Shown here: piece by piece, positions 51,088 to 60,231 of the stretch
How positions within the stretch are numbered: the stretch's first letter is position 1
Layout of the letters: each line of letters starts with the position of its first letter
NCBI RefSeq assembly: GCF_007754155.1
Contig: NZ_CP037423.1
Coordinates: forward strand, 5,636,467-5,700,466
Direction of reading: 5' to 3'
DNA length: 64,000 nucleotides
Source: Stieleria neptunia
GTDB taxonomy: Bacteria; Planctomycetota; Planctomycetia; Pirellulales; Pirellulaceae
Notes under the pieces: generated by a model
Told to the model about the DNA's origin: nothing
Databases searched by the model: none
Seen by the model: the letters and a program-made list of their open reading frames with translations, nothing else
Made by a program: the position numbers and the translations under genes

Positions 51088-53220
51088 TTGGATTTCCAGC
51101 CCTTTTCCGTCACCTGCGTGACCTGTTCCAGCCGGTTGCGCGTCAGCCGCCCGGAACTGGTCGGCAGCATCGTGAGCTGTCCCAAGTGTCAGTCGATGGT
51201 TCAGCTGGCACCACCGAAGACGGATCCGGCGGGCGCCGCCCCGATCGCGGTGGGAACCCACCTCGTCGACAGCAATGCCTTGACGGAAGATTCGATCAGC
51301 CAGTCAGACGGGCCGGATTCAGAGGCGCCCGCGACCGAGCCCGCGGGCGGATTCGCCGAGCCGCCACCGGTCGTCGGATCGGATCCGACGCGCTCCCATC
51401 AGTCCTCGGACACCCCGCAGTCCTCGGCCCCCCCCCGGTCCTCGGGCACCGCAGCACCCGGCGACCCGAACGCTCCACAACCTGCCGCGCCGCCACCGGA
51501 TTGGCACAGTCAAAAAAATGCCCGCTCACGTCGCATCGCGATGCTGGTCGCCGTCGTTCTGGCGAGCATTGTTTCTGCGTCCGTCCTGTTCGCCGTCGTA
51601 CGCCGAAGCCTTTCGAGTACCGCCCAATCCCAGCGGGCCGACACGGCCGTCGCCGAGCCGGAAAACAACCCTGCTCAACCGACGCCCGACGCGACACCGG
51701 ACACAGGCAACGCCACAGCCGACACCGACGACCGGGCAAACACCGACCAGACGGTGACCGATCCAACCGCTGATGCCTCCGCTGCCGACGACGAACCGCC
51801 GGGGACCGCTGACTCGGGCAACCCCAGTGATGACGCGGCGGACAGGGCGCCGGTCGAAACAGATCGGGCGAACGAAGACGCCGCCCCGCCGGGCGACCTG
51901 TTGACCGACAGTCCGCTGCTGTCGGCCAGCCCATTGGACGGGATGACGCAACTGCCCTCGGCGCCGCTTGAAACACCGCCGCTTGGGGACGCCCCCGAAT
52001 CGACCGACGAGACCGGTACGCTGACGGAGTTGCCCAAAGAATTGCAAGGGCTGCTCAACGGGCTGGGCGGAATCGGTCGACCGCAATTCACCGAAACCCA
52101 ACCGGCTCCGGAAACCATCGACGAAATTCAATTGGATCGCGCCGCCGAGGTGGACGTTGATTTGGAAGTCGCACTCGACCCGAGAGATGCGGCCAACATG
52201 CGGCAAGCCCTGGGGTTGACCGTGGCGATGCAGACCTCGGATCCGAACGGTTATCCGCTGAACGATTTGATGTTGCTGCTCAGCCAACTCAGCGGGGTGC
52301 CAATCGAAGTCGAATGGGTTTCCTTTGACATCGTCGGCATACCGATCAACTCGCGCGTCCCGCTGCCCAAGGGCTGGCCGACGGTGGAAGACATTTTGAC
52401 GGCGGTTTGTGCGGCGACCGATTGCACGTTCGACAAAAACGCCCGCACGATCACGCTGCGTCCGACCGACGAAAAATTCAATCAAGCCGTCGCCGAGCTG
52501 TTGGATCTGAGTGATCTGGCGCCCGAAAACGATTCTGCCGTCACCGTGGCCCGAGCGTTGCTGGGGCAAACCGACGGTGATCCCACCGAGGTGACGATTC
52601 CGACCGAAGGTGGGCCGGCGCAATTGGCCGTGTTCGTATGCGAGGCGATCCGACGGGCACGGGGGGCGCCAGGAAAACTGCCCGACGCGATTTTCGCCCG
52701 ATGGGGCGGGACGTACGAGGACCAAGTCAACGCGTGGCCGAAACTGCAAGCCGGTGTTTCGGGACCGCCGCGAATTCAAGCGGCGACCTTGGCGGCGCTG
52801 GTTCGGCAACTCGCAAAACTCAATGGAGCAACGTGCTATGTCAATTGGCAGGACGCCGCACGCCGCGATTTAAAACCGACCGACAAACGCATGCCGCGAA
52901 CCGGCGAAGGGGTTTCCGCCGCCGATGCGCTGAAACAGTTGCTCGAGCCCGAGGACATGCTGGCGCGTGTGGTCGATGCCGAGCATTGGTGGATCGGATC
53001 GGATGCCTCACTCGATCGGTTTCCCGTCGTGATTTGGTTTGACGATGCCGCCGGCTCCCAAGAGACGCAACAGCGCGTGGGGATGGTGCTGCAGGGGGCG
53101 GCCGTGAACGAGCAGATCATCGGTGCGGTTGCGGTCGATCCGACAAGCCAGAAATGCGTCGCCATTCTGCCCCGTTTTGTGCTGCGTCAATTGCCTCGCA
53201 TGCTCGACGACGCGCTCTAG
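51088..53220 (+). CDS. Zinc-ribbon, single-membrane-pass protein with STN-like domain, unknown function
   Basis: A 710-aa protein. An N-terminal zinc ribbon has Cys10, Cys13, Cys31 and Cys34 (VTCVTCSS and SCPKCQ). A long proline/serine/threonine/acidic linker is interrupted by a membrane helix near 150-171 (IAMLVAVVLASIVSASVLF). After a second disordered part, the C-terminal about 350 residues are folded. One stretch (LMLLLSQLSGVPIEVEWVSF, AVCAATDCTF) resembles the short STN domain of secretin and TonB partners. The start is TTG 51088, with GAAGGACC upstream. The zinc ribbon would be cytoplasmic and the C terminus outside. Function unknown; it may be a planctomycete envelope protein. Confidence 0.75.
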   Translation: MDFQPFSVTCVTCSSRLRVSRPELVGSIVSCPKCQSMVQLAPPKTDPAGAAPIAVGTHLVDSNALTEDSISQSDGPDSEAPATEPAGGFAEPPPVVGSDPTRSHQSSDTPQSSAPPRSSGTAAPGDPNAPQPAAPPPDWHSQKNARSRRIAMLVAVVLASIVSASVLFAVVRRSLSSTAQSQRADTAVAEPENNPAQPTPDATPDTGNATADTDDRANTDQTVTDPTADASAADDEPPGTADSGNPSDDAADRAPVETDRANEDAAPPGDLLTDSPLLSASPLDGMTQLPSAPLETPPLGDAPESTDETGTLTELPKELQGLLNGLGGIGRPQFTETQPAPETIDEIQLDRAAEVDVDLEVALDPRDAANMRQALGLTVAMQTSDPNGYPLNDLMLLLSQLSGVPIEVEWVSFDIVGIPINSRVPLPKGWPTVEDILTAVCAATDCTFDKNARTITLRPTDEKFNQAVAELLDLSDLAPENDSAVTVARALLGQTDGDPTEVTIPTEGGPAQLAVFVCEAIRRARGAPGKLPDAIFARWGGTYEDQVNAWPKLQAGVSGPPRIQAATLAALVRQLAKLNGATCYVNWQDAARRDLKPTDKRMPRTGEGVSAADALKQLLEPEDMLARVVDAEHWWIGSDASLDRFPVVIWFDDAAGSQETQQRVGMVLQGAAVNEQIIGAVAVDPTSQKCVAILPRFVLRQLPRMLDDAL

Positions 53221-53406
53221 TCGAGGCCGCGTTGGGCGGCAGCCCGCCTGGCGGGACTCGCCGACAACTGGCCATTTCTCTAATGCGGCGGACCGAAACG
53301 TGGTCTAAGTTCCGATAACGCAGGTTGGCCTTGTTGTCGCCGCCGGGAATTGAGCCCCCAGTAGGATCCCCCCAGTACTTCCCCTCCAGTACGACGTTGA
53401 TTTGAG

Positions 53407-53937
53407 ATGAAATTCCTTGTCCCCTTGGCCCTGTTGTCTGTCGGATGCTTGATTTATTTGGCGTCGTCGTCCGATTTCAGACTCACCACGCTTTCAGACG
53501 CCACACGTTCCGCGGACGAGTCGCAAATCGAAACCGATGCGTCGGCCACGGACGCGTCCGGGCAGGGGCGTTTGAATCCGAACCCGGCGTCGGGTTCGAG
53601 CCCGAAGTTGGTGCTGATGAAATTTGGTGCCCCGTGGTGCCCGCCCTGCCGGATGATCGACAAAGAACTCCGCAAACTGGGGCGGACCAGTCTGCCGGTC
53701 GAAATCCGTAAAATCGACGTCGACGAGCGTCCGGAGATGGCCGAACGCTATGGGGTCAGCAGCATTCCGCGTTTGATCTTGCTGCAGGACGGTCGCAAGA
53801 TCGCCGACGCGGTGGGGTACCAATCGGCGGACGACTTGGCCGCATGGATCAACGAGAACGCTTCGGCCGAAGCCCTGGCAGGGAAAAAGCGATCGTCCAA
53901 ATCATCGGTGGTTCAGGCCAACCCATTCTTCGAGTGA
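53407..53937 (+). CDS. Membrane-anchored or secreted thioredoxin-like protein
   Basis: A 176-aa protein with an N-terminal hydrophobic segment (FLVPLALLSVGCLIYLAS) that anchors or exports it. A polar linker leads to a thioredoxin fold (about 65-160). The active site is APWCPPCRM (Cys78, Cys81), the following strand is KIDVDERPEMAERYGV, and the cis-proline loop is SSIPRLIL. CPPC differs from the classical CGPC and suggests altered redox potential. It probably handles disulfides outside the cytoplasm. No linked gene names a substrate; exported cysteine-bearing repeats exist elsewhere in the window but a link is speculative. The start is ATG 53407. Confidence 0.88.
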   Translation: MKFLVPLALLSVGCLIYLASSSDFRLTTLSDATRSADESQIETDASATDASGQGRLNPNPASGSSPKLVLMKFGAPWCPPCRMIDKELRKLGRTSLPVEIRKIDVDERPEMAERYGVSSIPRLILLQDGRKIADAVGYQSADDLAAWINENASAEALAGKKRSSKSSVVQANPFFE

Positions 53938-54183
53938 TCTTTATCGCCCGGATACCTGATCCGAGCCGAGGGGCCCGCCGAGGGGCCTCTGGGTCGAACA
54001 ACGCCGTCCGATGGTTCCGAGCGGTTTTCCGGATTTTGCCGATCGGCGACGCAGTTTGGGGGAAATGCGGACTGATTCCAACCGGCCCGGTTTGAATCGA
54101 GTAGACAGACCCGAAGCTGACGTGGACAATAAGGAAATTGTTGGGTTGCCGATTTCCATGCCACGTTTTCGTTCGTTGCCTCC

Positions 54184-54966
54184 ATGCCGATTCAAATCAA
54201 ATGCCAGTGCGGGAAAGCTCTCGCGGTAAAAGATCAATTCGCAGGTAAAGCGGTCAAGTGCCCCGCTTGTGGGCAAGGGATCAAGGTTCCCGCGGCGTCC
54301 GCCCAGCAAGTCGCCGCTCCTTCGGCCCAGGCGGTCGGTACGACTGCGGCCGGGAACCCGATGAACGATCTGTTCGACGAAGAAGGGTTCGGGACCAACA
54401 TCGCCGCGGTCTGTCCGTCGTGTGGGACCGCCATGGCGGCCGACGCGGTGCTGTGCACCAAATGTGGTTTCAATAAAACCACCGGCGAGTCGGTGCGTGG
54501 TCACCTGACACCCGGCGTCGACATCTCGACGGGAACACTGGCGCTACAGAAAGCGGCCGAAGACATGCGTCGTGCGGACAAGATGCAAAAGGACATGACC
54601 GAGCGCGCCGGCATGCCCTGGTGGATGCTCGGCTTGATCCTGTTCATCTTGGCCAGTGCGACGGGATTGGCGGTGATGGCCGTGATGTCCGCCAACCGCA
54701 CCACGGGGCAAGACAATTTTAACGCGATGCAGACCTTCCTGCAGTTGGCCGGATCGGCATGTGCACTGGTCGCGTTCGGCGCCCTGGTCAAGCTGATCGT
54801 CGAAGGATTCAAAGAGGACAAGAAAGTCGGTTTCCTGTGCTGCACCATTGTTTATCTGTTTTATTTCGTGTTCCAAAAACCGAAGTCACGGATCGGTGCA
54901 TTCTTGGTGATGATCATCCTTGGCGGTATCGCCGGTGCCCTGTTTGCTAAAAGCCAACAGGTGTAG
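54184..54966 (+). CDS. Zinc-ribbon multi-pass membrane protein, unknown function
   Basis: A 260-aa protein with two zinc ribbons. The first has Cys7, Cys9, Cys26 and Cys29 (IKCQCGK and KCPACGQG). The second is AAVCPSCGTAM plus LCTKCGFNKTTGE near 78-100. A charged helical stretch is followed by four hydrophobic helices (WMLGLILFILASATGLAV; then three more to the end). The FNKTTG context after the second ribbon is common in planctomycete proteins of this kind. It is probably an inner-membrane protein with the ribbons in the cytoplasm. I know of no assigned function. The start is ATG 54184. Confidence 0.8.
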   Translation: MPIQIKCQCGKALAVKDQFAGKAVKCPACGQGIKVPAASAQQVAAPSAQAVGTTAAGNPMNDLFDEEGFGTNIAAVCPSCGTAMAADAVLCTKCGFNKTTGESVRGHLTPGVDISTGTLALQKAAEDMRRADKMQKDMTERAGMPWWMLGLILFILASATGLAVMAVMSANRTTGQDNFNAMQTFLQLAGSACALVAFGALVKLIVEGFKEDKKVGFLCCTIVYLFYFVFQKPKSRIGAFLVMIILGGIAGALFAKSQQV

Positions 54967-55055
54967 CGGTTGAATCCGCAACGAACGACCGACATGATCT
55001 TGGACAAAACCGCCGAGTTCGCGTTGCGGTCGCCGGATGGGTTGGAGATTTTGTC

Positions 55056-56735
55056 GTGAGTCGGCACTGTCATCCGCGCTGTCGGCCGGACCGTCGGCCG
55101 CTGCTGGCGTTGGCCTGGTTGGCCGCGCCGATGTTGCTGTTTGTCGTTTTGCGACTCCCCACGCTGATCCATCAACCCGGTATGCAGGACGAACAATGGT
55201 TCGCCGTTCCAGGATTGACGGTCTGGCGCGAAGGCATTCCGCGTATTCCGTATGTTCCGACCCGCAACCGCGCGACGTTGTTTGAAAACGCGGATGTCTG
55301 CCTGATGGCGCTTCCGCCGGGTTTGTTCTACGTCCAGGCCCCCTTCTTTGCGATCTTTCCGCCGGGCTACGCCACCGCGCGGCTGCCGCTGTTTCTGGCC
55401 GGTCTGGCGACGATCGCGATCGTGTTTTGGATCGTCAAGCGCATCGGGGGCAGCACGCCGGCGGCCGGCGCGGCGGCACTGATCGTTTCCCTGTCTCGAC
55501 CGCTTTTGTTTACCGGGCTGACCACACGTCCCGATCTGCTTTGCGCCGTCGCGGGATGGCTGTCCGTCATCGCGGCGTGGCAGATGTTGAGAAACGCGCC
55601 GGCCAGGGACGGTCGCTGGGCATTCACCAGCGGTGCGCTGTCGGGGTTGGCGGGTTTGTTTCATCCGTTCGCGCTTGTGTTTGCGATGCAGGGCGGAGTC
55701 GCGATGCTGTTGGGGGCGGCGACCGTCGGACACAAGGCCAAACGTGCGGCGCTGTTCATTGCCGGAAACGCGTTGGTCATTTCATGGTGGATTCCGCTGA
55801 TCGTGTCGTATCCCTATGAATTTCGCAGCCAGTTTTTTGCCAACGTGCTCGATCGGGCCGGTCCGGGGCTGCCGGCTCGAATCGTTTGGCCGATCCCTTC
55901 GATGATCCATCACGCCCGTTTGCTGTATGAATTTGCCGGTCCCCTTCAGTGTCTGCTGATTGCATTGGGACTGGTCTTGGGAACCGCGTTGTTCTGGCAA
56001 CAGCGAACACTTTCTGCGTCAGAGCGAAAGGGTTTGATCGCGCTGGTCTGGTCGAGCGTGTTCCTGACCGCCACCGTCGCCGGATTGCACCCGACCAAGG
56101 GTTATTGGATCTACCCCTTCGTTTGGATCGTCGCCATCGCCGTCGTCGGGATCGACGGATTCATTGCCAGGCGTTTCGGTGATCGCCGTTTCCAGGCAGG
56201 TTGCGGCCCATCAAGCACTAGCGCGTTTCGCTCCGTGAATGCGGCGGCCGATGACAGTTCGTTCCCACGTGCCGGACGCGCATCGGTTGTGAGCGGGACG
56301 CTGTTGGCAATGGTGGTGTTGATGTTGCTTCCCGGAGCCGGACTTCGCACCACATGGGTTTACTTGTCGCGTTGGAAAGATCCGACCGTCTATGCGCCTG
56401 CATTCATCGATGGCGTGCTCGACGAATTGCCGCGAGAAGGTGTTTTCTACGCTGATTTGTCTTATGTGTTTGACGTTTATTTGAGTGGTCGCGAGACGCG
56501 GTTGTGCCAGGAACGTGAGCAATACTGGGGGGACGAACCGATTCCCTACACGTACTTGCTGCTCTCCTGGGAAGGTGACGACGCGGGCTGGGCAAACCAA
56601 TACGACGGTTTTCACGTACGGCGGATCGGGAACCGTGAAATTCCCCAAAACTGTTTTGTGGATTTGTATCGGCCGGCACCTGTCCACCTCGCAGAACCCC
56701 ACGATTCCATTCCACCCGATGGCGACAGCGAATGA
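55056..56735 (+). CDS. GT39-like polyprenyl-phosphate-sugar glycosyltransferase, membrane
   Basis: A 559-aa multi-helix membrane protein. The first extracytoplasmic loop has MQDEQWFAVPGL, the DE-type acidic motif expected for ArnT/PMT-type (GT-C) enzymes. About ten hydrophobic helices follow, with AGLATIAIVFWIV and GLSGLAGLFHPFALVFAMQ among them. A polar C-terminal part lies outside. Such enzymes transfer a sugar from a polyprenyl-phosphate donor. The next gene, overlapping by 4 bp, is a dolichol-phosphate-mannose-synthase-like GT2 that would make such a donor, which supports the assignment. The start is GTG 55056. Sugar and acceptor are unknown. Confidence 0.8.
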   Translation: MSRHCHPRCRPDRRPLLALAWLAAPMLLFVVLRLPTLIHQPGMQDEQWFAVPGLTVWREGIPRIPYVPTRNRATLFENADVCLMALPPGLFYVQAPFFAIFPPGYATARLPLFLAGLATIAIVFWIVKRIGGSTPAAGAAALIVSLSRPLLFTGLTTRPDLLCAVAGWLSVIAAWQMLRNAPARDGRWAFTSGALSGLAGLFHPFALVFAMQGGVAMLLGAATVGHKAKRAALFIAGNALVISWWIPLIVSYPYEFRSQFFANVLDRAGPGLPARIVWPIPSMIHHARLLYEFAGPLQCLLIALGLVLGTALFWQQRTLSASERKGLIALVWSSVFLTATVAGLHPTKGYWIYPFVWIVAIAVVGIDGFIARRFGDRRFQAGCGPSSTSAFRSVNAAADDSSFPRAGRASVVSGTLLAMVVLMLLPGAGLRTTWVYLSRWKDPTVYAPAFIDGVLDELPREGVFYADLSYVFDVYLSGRETRLCQEREQYWGDEPIPYTYLLLSWEGDDAGWANQYDGFHVRRIGNREIPQNCFVDLYRPAPVHLAEPHDSIPPDGDSE

Positions 56736-57547
56736 TCAGCCACGATGAAGGCGTTCAGCGACGCAACCGCCAATTGTCGATTGTCATCCCTGCGTACAAC
56801 GAACAGGAAAACATCGGGCCCTGTTTGGAGGAACTGATGACGTTGTTGGTCGATCAGTCGGGGATCGACACCGAAGTCATCGTGGTCAACGACAATAGTA
56901 GCGATGCGACCGAAGCCGAGGTGCTGAAACGTCGCGAGCGTTGGCCGTCGATCCGACTGGTCCGGCGCCAGCCGCCCGGCGGGTTCGGCCGCGCGCTCCG
57001 CAGCGGGCTGCAATTCGTTCGCGGCAAAGTTGTGATTATCTACATGGCGGACCGGTCCGATCACCCCGAAGACGCGCTGCGCTATTACGAAACGATTCAA
57101 GAAGGGTACGACTGCGTGTTCGGGTCGCGGTTCATCCGAGGCGCCGAAGTCAAGCGCTATCCGACTGTTAAATTGTGGGTCAATCGCTGTGTCAATAAAG
57201 CGATCCAGTGGATGTTCTGGACGCCGATGAACGATTTGACCAATGCGTTCAAGGCGTATCGGACCGATGTCGTCGATCATTGCGGGCCGTATCGCGCCTG
57301 CCATTTTAATATCACGCTGGAAATGTCACTCAGCGCCCTGATCAGCGGACACCGGATCAAGGAAATCCCGATCCGCTGGGAAGGCCGGACATGGGGCTCC
57401 ACCAATTTGCGGATGCGCGAAATGGGACGCCGCTATTTGTGCACGTTACTGATGCTGTTTTTTCAACGCGTGCTGATGTCCGATGACGTCGTCGCCGAGC
57501 GGCAGAGACATCTGGACACGGCGATCGAGGTCATTCCCGAGGCCTGA
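56732..57547 (+). CDS. GT2 family glycosyltransferase (polyprenyl-phosphate sugar synthase-like)
   Basis: A 271-aa GT-A fold enzyme. It opens LSIVIPAYNEQENI, with VIVVNDNSSDAT as the nucleotide-binding strand. GGFGRALRSGLQFVRG and MADRSDHPED follow, the latter taking the DxD place, then CVFGSRFIRGAEV. A C-terminal motif IPIRWEGRTWGSTNLR also fits. These match the dolichyl-phosphate mannosyltransferase group, which charges a polyprenyl phosphate at the cytoplasmic face. It has no long C-terminal membrane part, only a weak hydrophobic stretch near 235. Its ATG overlaps the stop of the GT39-like gene (ATGA), indicating coupled production of donor and user enzymes. Confidence 0.88.
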   Translation: MISHDEGVQRRNRQLSIVIPAYNEQENIGPCLEELMTLLVDQSGIDTEVIVVNDNSSDATEAEVLKRRERWPSIRLVRRQPPGGFGRALRSGLQFVRGKVVIIYMADRSDHPEDALRYYETIQEGYDCVFGSRFIRGAEVKRYPTVKLWVNRCVNKAIQWMFWTPMNDLTNAFKAYRTDVVDHCGPYRACHFNITLEMSLSALISGHRIKEIPIRWEGRTWGSTNLRMREMGRRYLCTLLMLFFQRVLMSDDVVAERQRHLDTAIEVIPEA

Positions 57548-57810
57548 CGATTTGCCGCGCGGTCGGGGCCTGAATAAGTCGGGGCCTGAACAAGACGTTT
57601 TACCGGCGGTGTGTAGATCCCGATGCCCGAGGGCAGGTAAACTATCGGTGACCTGCCGCACATTGACCTCGGTCGGTGACGCAGCCAATGGCGATCCATA
57701 TCGATCTCAGGTCCCCTGTGTCGCACCTGAAACGTGCGGCACCGCACCCTCTGCAGAACTCAACGACCTGCCCGATCCCTCTGCTCCCCACTCCTCGAGA
57801 TTCATCGAAA

Positions 57811-59613
57811 ATGAAGTTTCCATTCCGATGCCCGGCACCCGCAGTTTTGCTCGCTGCGCTTGCCCTGCCCGCTCTCGGTGTTCTGGCCGACTCGGCCTCC
57901 GCGCAACAAACTCGACCCAACGTCGTGATCGTGATCACAGACGATCAAGGCTATGGCGATTTGTCCTGCCATGGGAACCCGATTCTGCAAACACCCAACC
58001 TGGATCAACTACATCGCGATTCGGTCCGGCTGACCGATTATCACGTCGCGCCGACCTGTTCGCCGACTCGCTGTGCCTTCCTGACCGGTCACTGGACCAA
58101 TCGGACCGGAGTCTGGCACACGATCATGGGCCGTTCGATGTTGCGAGAAAACGAGGTCACCATGGGAGACGTCTTTTCCGCGGCTGGCTACGCGACCGGT
58201 ATGTTCGGCAAGTGGCACCTGGGCGACAACTATCCCTATCGCCCCGAAGACCGCGGTTTTACCGAAGTGATGCGGCACGGCGGCGGTGGAGTCGGCCAGA
58301 CACCGGATCACTGGGACAACGCCTACTTCGACGGTTCCTACTGGCACAACAGCACGGTGACTCCGGTCAATGGCTTTTGCACCGACGTGTTCTTTGACTA
58401 TGCCGAACAGTTCATTCGTGATTCGCATTCGGCCGACAAACCCTTCCTGGCCTACATCGCCACCAACGCGCCGCACGGCCCGATGCATTCCCCCAAAAAG
58501 TACAGCGAGCCGTATGCCAGCCAGGGCACGGGATTGGCAAATTTCTACGGCATGATCGCCAACATCGACGAGAACGTGGGACAGTTGCTCGGGCTCTTGG
58601 AAGATTTGAAGATTGCCGACAACACGATCTTCATCTACACCACGGACAACGGCACCTCCGCCGGCGACAAGGTGTTCAATGCCGGAATGCGTGGCAAGAA
58701 AGGCAGCCACTATGACGGCGGGCACCGCGTCCCGTTGTTCATTCGTTGGCCCGACGCTGATCTGGTCGGCGGCCGCGACGTCGACACGCTGACCGGGTAC
58801 GTCGATGTGCTGCCGACGCTGATTTCGATGTGCCGTGTCGACCCGCCACAAGGCGTTCGCTTCGACGGCGTCGACATCTCCCCGTTGATCTTTGATCGTG
58901 CGACCGATTGGCCGGATCGGATCCTGGTCACCGACTCGCAACGCGTCAAAGATCCGATCAAATGGAAAAGCTCGGCCGTGATGACCGACCGTTGGCGATT
59001 GTGCAACGGACAAGAGTTGTTCGACATCGACGCCGACCCCGGGCAACAGAACGATGTCTCGTCCCAGCACCCAGATGTCGTCACGCGACTAAGAAGTTTC
59101 TATGAAAGTTGGTGGGCGGAACTGGAGCCGACCTTTGACCAATCCACGGCGATCTACCTGGGGCACCCCGCCGACAACCCGGCCCGATTGACCAGCCACG
59201 ATTGGATCACCACGCGGATGACACCTTGGAATCAAAGCCAAGTCCGGGCGGCGATGAACGGCCCCGCCAACACCGGATTTTGGAACGTCAAGATCACCGA
59301 GGGCGGCAAGTACGTGGTTCGATTGCGTCGTTGGCCGCAAGAAATCGATCGCCCGATCACCAGTCCGCTGGCACCCGGGGCACCGGTGCCCGGCCAAAAG
59401 GCGTACCGCGAAACGCCTGGCAAGCCCGTCGCGGCAGCGAAGGCCACGCTAAAAATCGGCGGCGTCGAAAAGTCGGCAACGGTTCCCGAAGGCGCTAAAG
59501 AAGTCGTCTTTGAATTGGATCTGGATCCCGAAACGACGACGATGACGGCAACCTTCGAAACGGACTCCGGAGAAGTCTTCGGCGCCTATTTCGCCTACGT
59601 CGAAAAAATCTAA
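57811..59613 (+). CDS. Secreted arylsulfatase (formylglycine-dependent)
   Basis: A 600-aa sulfatase for desulfating an external, probably polysaccharide, substrate. It has a signal peptide ending ADSASAQ, then NVVIVITDDQGYGDLS with the calcium aspartates. The maturation motif is PTCSPTRCAFLTG, where Cys83 becomes formylglycine and Arg87 follows. FGKWHLGD, NAPHGPMHSP and YTTDNGT are further family motifs. The C-terminal about 130 residues (GFWNVKITEGGKYVVRL) form an extra beta domain. I chose ATG 57811; the longer frame from 57676 has no signal peptide. Planctomycetes carry many such sulfatases. An anaerobic-sulfatase or FGE maturase is not in view. Confidence 0.92.
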   Translation: MKFPFRCPAPAVLLAALALPALGVLADSASAQQTRPNVVIVITDDQGYGDLSCHGNPILQTPNLDQLHRDSVRLTDYHVAPTCSPTRCAFLTGHWTNRTGVWHTIMGRSMLRENEVTMGDVFSAAGYATGMFGKWHLGDNYPYRPEDRGFTEVMRHGGGGVGQTPDHWDNAYFDGSYWHNSTVTPVNGFCTDVFFDYAEQFIRDSHSADKPFLAYIATNAPHGPMHSPKKYSEPYASQGTGLANFYGMIANIDENVGQLLGLLEDLKIADNTIFIYTTDNGTSAGDKVFNAGMRGKKGSHYDGGHRVPLFIRWPDADLVGGRDVDTLTGYVDVLPTLISMCRVDPPQGVRFDGVDISPLIFDRATDWPDRILVTDSQRVKDPIKWKSSAVMTDRWRLCNGQELFDIDADPGQQNDVSSQHPDVVTRLRSFYESWWAELEPTFDQSTAIYLGHPADNPARLTSHDWITTRMTPWNQSQVRAAMNGPANTGFWNVKITEGGKYVVRLRRWPQEIDRPITSPLAPGAPVPGQKAYRETPGKPVAAAKATLKIGGVEKSATVPEGAKEVVFELDLDPETTTMTATFETDSGEVFGAYFAYVEKI

Positions 59614-59645
59614 ACGTCGCAGTCACCCCGGCAGCGCAAACAAAA

Positions 59646-59670
59646 AATCGGCAGCATAACACTGCCGATT
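59646..59670 (+). terminator. Hairpin after the arylsulfatase gene
   Basis: AATCGGCAG (59646-59654) pairs perfectly with CTGCCGATT (59662-59670) across a 7-base loop, 32 bases after the stop. No long T-run follows on the plus strand, but A-rich sequence precedes it. On the minus strand it would thus be hairpin plus T-run, able to end transcription from rpmJ as well. Confidence 0.55.
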
Positions 59671-59688
59671 CGTTGGACTTGCTTCAAA

Positions 59689-59747
59689 GTGGGATAGGCT
59701 TCCAGCCTATCACCCTTCGTGCATGACAGGCTGGAAGCCTATCCCAC
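59689..59747. repeat. Inverted repeat, second copy of the GGATAGGCTTCCAGCC family
   Basis: Arms 59689-59708 and 59728-59747 are perfect 20-bp complements and share TGGGATAGGCTTCCAGCCT with the hairpin at 562-616. It lies between convergent genes (sulfatase and rpmJ). Confidence 0.85.
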
Positions 59748-59756
59748 AAGGAAACC

Positions 59757-59909
59757 CTAGCGACGGGTCTTTTTGACCTTTGCGCCGCCCTGACGGACTT
59801 TGAATTTCGGATTGCTCTTGCAAATCACGTAGACCCGACCACGACGTTTGACGACTTGGCAATCGGGGTGGCGATACTTCAGTGCGCCAATGCTGCTGAC
59901 AACTTTCAT
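59757..59909 (-). CDS. rpmJ: Large ribosomal subunit protein bL36, type B (zinc-independent form)
   Basis: A 50-aa ribosomal protein: [20 protein letters not shown], then [16 protein letters not shown], then KVRQGG and a basic tail. It matches the type-B bL36 pattern ([25 protein letters not shown]) seen in E. coli YkgO. The full four-ligand zinc set of ordinary bL36 is missing: only two cysteines (17 and 30) remain. The start is ATG 59909. It stands alone, convergent to the sulfatase, rather than in a ribosomal operon. Whether a zinc-type copy exists elsewhere in the genome cannot be seen. Confidence 0.93.
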   Translation of the reverse strand: MKVVSSIGALKYRHPDCQVVKRRGRVYVICKSNPKFKVRQGGAKVKKTRR

Positions 59910-60231
59910 CGGAATCTCTCACCGGGTGGCGCTCTCGAAAGAACGCTGGTAATTTGTGTCTATGCCCCGAAGCCTCTCTCCGGGTTCTCGCGATCCATGG
60001 TCGCTTTGAGGGTCGCGGAGTATAACGACCTTCGTGGACTGTGTATAGCGACCCTGTGACCCTGTCCAGAGCAATCACTTTCCGCTCCCTTTTCTCGGCG
60101 AATTCCTGGGTGGCCGTGGCCAGGGCTTTCTGGGGTGATCAGCGTCCTTGGCAAGGGGGCACTACGGCATGCGAATGCCCTGGGGTACCCTACCGATTCC
60201 CTACCCATTCCCAATCACTCTTTGGCCAGCG
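59910..60231. other. Divergent intergenic region between rpmJ and larC
   Basis: No further gene is seen. It must contain the promoters for both genes; I could not pick a convincing -35/-10 pair. Confidence 0.4.

Noticed and set aside
51526..52809. 427-codon minus-strand frame under the zinc-ribbon protein
   Set aside because: The product is Arg/Gly/Val-rich without domains; the sense gene has a zinc ribbon, a membrane helix and a folded C terminus.
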